Shown here: piece by piece, positions 7,961-8,542 of the stretch
Layout: the number at the start of each line of letters is the position of its first letter
Position numbering within the stretch: the first letter of the stretch is position 1
NCBI GenBank assembly: GCA_030620215.1
Contig: JAUXFE010000023.1
Coordinates: forward strand, 1 to 8,542
Length of the DNA stretch: 8,542 bases
Reading direction: 5' to 3'
Source: Candidatus Peregrinibacteria bacterium
Lineage (GTDB): Bacteria > Patescibacteria > Gracilibacteria > UM-FILTER-43-11
Position numbers and translations under genes: made by a program
The notes under the pieces: generated by a model
Told to the model about the DNA's origin: nothing
Databases searched by the model: none
What the model saw: the letters and a program-made list of their open reading frames with translations, nothing else

Positions 7961-7968
7961 GGTAATAG
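7954..7968 (+). other. TAG-triplet run resembling a DnaA-trio
   Basis: In one phase the bases read TAG TAG TGG TAA TAG, immediately beside the pure A/T run. DnaA-trio elements are tandem triplets of the form T/A-A-G/A that guide DnaA onto single strands during melting; four of the five triplets fit. The nearest box-like 9-mer (7993-8001) is about 25 bp away, farther than in Bacillus subtilis, so this is only suggestive. Confidence 0.25.
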
Positions 7969-7992
7969 GTAATTGAAAAATTGAAAAGTGGT

Positions 7993-8001
7993 TGTGTAAA
8001 G
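7993..8001 (-). other. Weak DnaA-box-like 9-mer
   Basis: The minus strand reads CTTTACACA, one mismatch from the relaxed box TTWTNCACA. It is the box-like site closest to the AT-rich block. It is low in value alone and listed because it shares orientation with three others in this region. Confidence 0.2.
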
Positions 8002-8097
8002 TAAAATGGTTTTGAATTGATTTTGTTGTAAACAAAAAAATGAAAGGTTGAATAAGTTTTTTGTTATTTGTTTTTAAGGGGTTTTTGGTCTTGTGGG

Positions 8098-8106
8098 GGT
8101 GGAAAA
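8098..8106 (-). other. Weak DnaA-box-like 9-mer
   Basis: The minus strand reads TTTTCCACC, differing from TTWTNCACA only at the last base. It overlaps the end of a cluster of G-runs on the + strand. Confidence 0.2.
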
Positions 8107-8273
8107 ACTATTGAGAGATATTAGTATAATGGATTGGATTTTATACAAGTCGGATGGGTTGGACAAAAACAACTGATTGAGAAAAAGAGTTAATTGGGGT
8201 TTTTATTAAAGATAAGGGTTAAAAAATGAATACAAAATATAGACAAGAGATATGGGTGAAAGTGTTAACAAAA

Positions 8274-8282
8274 TGTGCAAAA
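8274..8282 (-). other. DnaA-box-like 9-mer matching the relaxed consensus
   Basis: The minus strand reads TTTTGCACA, a full match to TTWTNCACA. A second site (8285-8293) lies 11 bp away, centre to centre, in the same orientation, about one helical turn. That spacing suits side-by-side DnaA binding. Confidence 0.35.
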
Positions 8283-8284
8283 CT

Positions 8285-8293
8285 TGTGAATAT
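8285..8293 (-). other. DnaA-box-like 9-mer, one mismatch
   Basis: The minus strand reads ATATTCACA, one mismatch (first base) from TTATNCACA. It is paired in tandem with the site at 8274-8282. Confidence 0.3.
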
Positions 8294-8413
8294 TTTGTAG
8301 GGAGTAAATTATAAATGGCTTTTTAAACAGGTTTGTAATAAGTGGGTTAATATAGCCAATATGGTGTTTTTTGGTGCAGAAAACAGAGAGTGTTTGATTA
8401 ACTTATGTAGTGG

Positions 8414-8422
8414 TTTTCCACA
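8414..8422 (+). other. DnaA-box-like 9-mer matching the relaxed consensus
   Basis: The + strand reads TTTTCCACA, a full match to TTWTNCACA and one base from the canonical TTATCCACA. It lies 3 bp beyond the sortase stop codon and is embedded in a small GTGG/CCAC hairpin (8410-8421). Orientation is opposite to the other four sites. Confidence 0.4.
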
Positions 8423-8425
8423 ATA

Positions 8426-8542
8426 TTATGTAATGGGTTTACCATATATGACATATCTATGACTTATGCTGCCCGGTGGCCAACAAGTATACAAAGCTAG
8501 TTCATTTTTGCTTTGGTCTGCGACAATCGTCTTATCTTCCGT
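8426..8542 (-). CDS. Sortase, C-terminal 38 residues (5' end outside window)
   Basis: The minus-strand frame is open from the window edge to a TAA at 8426-8428 and encodes 38 residues. It contains LALYTCWPPG, the LxTC motif with the catalytic Cys (codon 8483-8485), followed nine residues later by Arg in HRYVIYG (codon 8456-8458), the catalytic Arg. The family order of Cys strand, short loop and Arg strand near the C-terminus is kept, and the W-P-P-G after the Cys is typical of class D/E-like sortases. Sortases are membrane-anchored transpeptidases that cleave a C-terminal sorting signal and link proteins to the wall or to pilin subunits. The catalytic His and membrane anchor would lie beyond the edge. 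The gene points toward the origin candidate and dnaN but is 600 bp away, so it is probably a separate unit. The class within sortases is uncertain. Confidence 0.85.
   Translation of the reverse strand, partial: TEDKTIVADQSKNELALYTCWPPGSISHRYVIYGKPIT

Larger units (their letters stand above)
7949..8327. other. C-depleted (G-rich) strand-asymmetric non-coding tract
   Basis: In 7951-8327 the + strand has 14 C against 91 G by direct count. The stretch 7949-8089 holds a single C (8033) against about 33 G. The edges are fairly sharp: C returns at normal spacing from 8328 onward and G falls away in the AT block to the left. No open frame of useful length with protein-like content occupies it. I can describe the asymmetry with confidence, but its cause (origin-linked mutation bias, an RNA with little structure, or R-loop-prone DNA) is unknown. 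Confidence 0.75.
7826..8425. other. Candidate replication origin (oriC), gene-free 600 bp upstream of dnaN
   Basis: No coding frame with recognisable content exists between the dnaN start and the sortase stop. The region combines an A+T-rich block beside dnaN (87 of 100 bases in 7861-7960 are A or T, including a pure A/T run at 7920-7947), a TAG-triplet run, a strongly strand-asymmetric tract and several DnaA-box-like 9-mers. Bacterial origins commonly lie beside dnaN or dnaA and contain an AT-rich unwinding element next to DnaA boxes. The call rests on position and composition. The canonical TTATCCACA box is absent and dnaA is not in view, so it is an inference. Confidence 0.5.

Noticed and set aside
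8111..8130. TTGAGA and TATAAT as a + strand promoter
   Set aside because: Only 8 bp separate the two hexamers; no -35 at 16-18 bp from the TATAAT.
8355..8372. Hairpin followed by six T on the + strand as an intrinsic terminator
   Set aside because: The stem is about 4 bp with a wobble pair, and no convincing + strand gene lies upstream.
7826..8425. dnaA start or a structured RNA gene in the gap
   Set aside because: All frames are broken by frequent stops and no tRNA, RNase P or tmRNA signature is visible; the C-poor strand would pair poorly.

Overview
The window reads as a chromosomal segment of a small-genome, AT-rich bacterium with a Gram-positive-like envelope, most likely a member of the Candidate Phyla Radiation (Patescibacteria). 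This is inferred from three things: a class A penicillin-binding protein with a tail of Ig-like domains and a distinctive inter-domain insertion, a divergent but complete beta clamp and Mfd, and a sortase of the LYTCWPPG type. No rRNA or marker phylogeny is available, so the assignment is tentative. All genes read through in the standard code. The five visible stop codons are TAA (four) and TAG (one), with no TGA.

Layout from left to right: 1-84 is the 3' end of a + strand gene for a membrane protein. It converges on, and overlaps by 8 bp, the end of a class A PBP gene (3409-77, minus). This is followed by mfd (start re-assigned to 6645, ends 3421, minus) and dnaN (7825-6728, minus). A gene-free stretch of 600 bp (7826-8425) comes next. 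The last 117 bases hold the 3' end of a minus-strand sortase gene that is too short to stand out as an open reading frame but has the catalytic Cys and Arg.

dnaN, mfd and the PBP gene run in the same direction with gaps of 82 and 11 bp. They look like one transcription unit, driven by a good sigma70-type promoter (TTGCCA, 17 bp, TATTAT) 57 bp upstream of dnaN. The unit would join the replicative sliding clamp, transcription-coupled repair and cell-wall synthesis. Strong Shine-Dalgarno sequences are missing in front of all three genes.

The gene-free stretch is the most unusual part. It has an 87% A+T block (7861-7960) holding the dnaN promoter and a repeated 11-mer, a TAG-triplet run at its edge, and then a tract of about 380 bp in which the + strand almost lacks C (14 C against 91 G). 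DnaA-box-like 9-mers lie in and beyond this tract. Together with dnaN next door this makes it a credible replication-origin candidate, although dnaA itself is not in the window. No mobile element, CRISPR array, tRNA or rRNA was seen.
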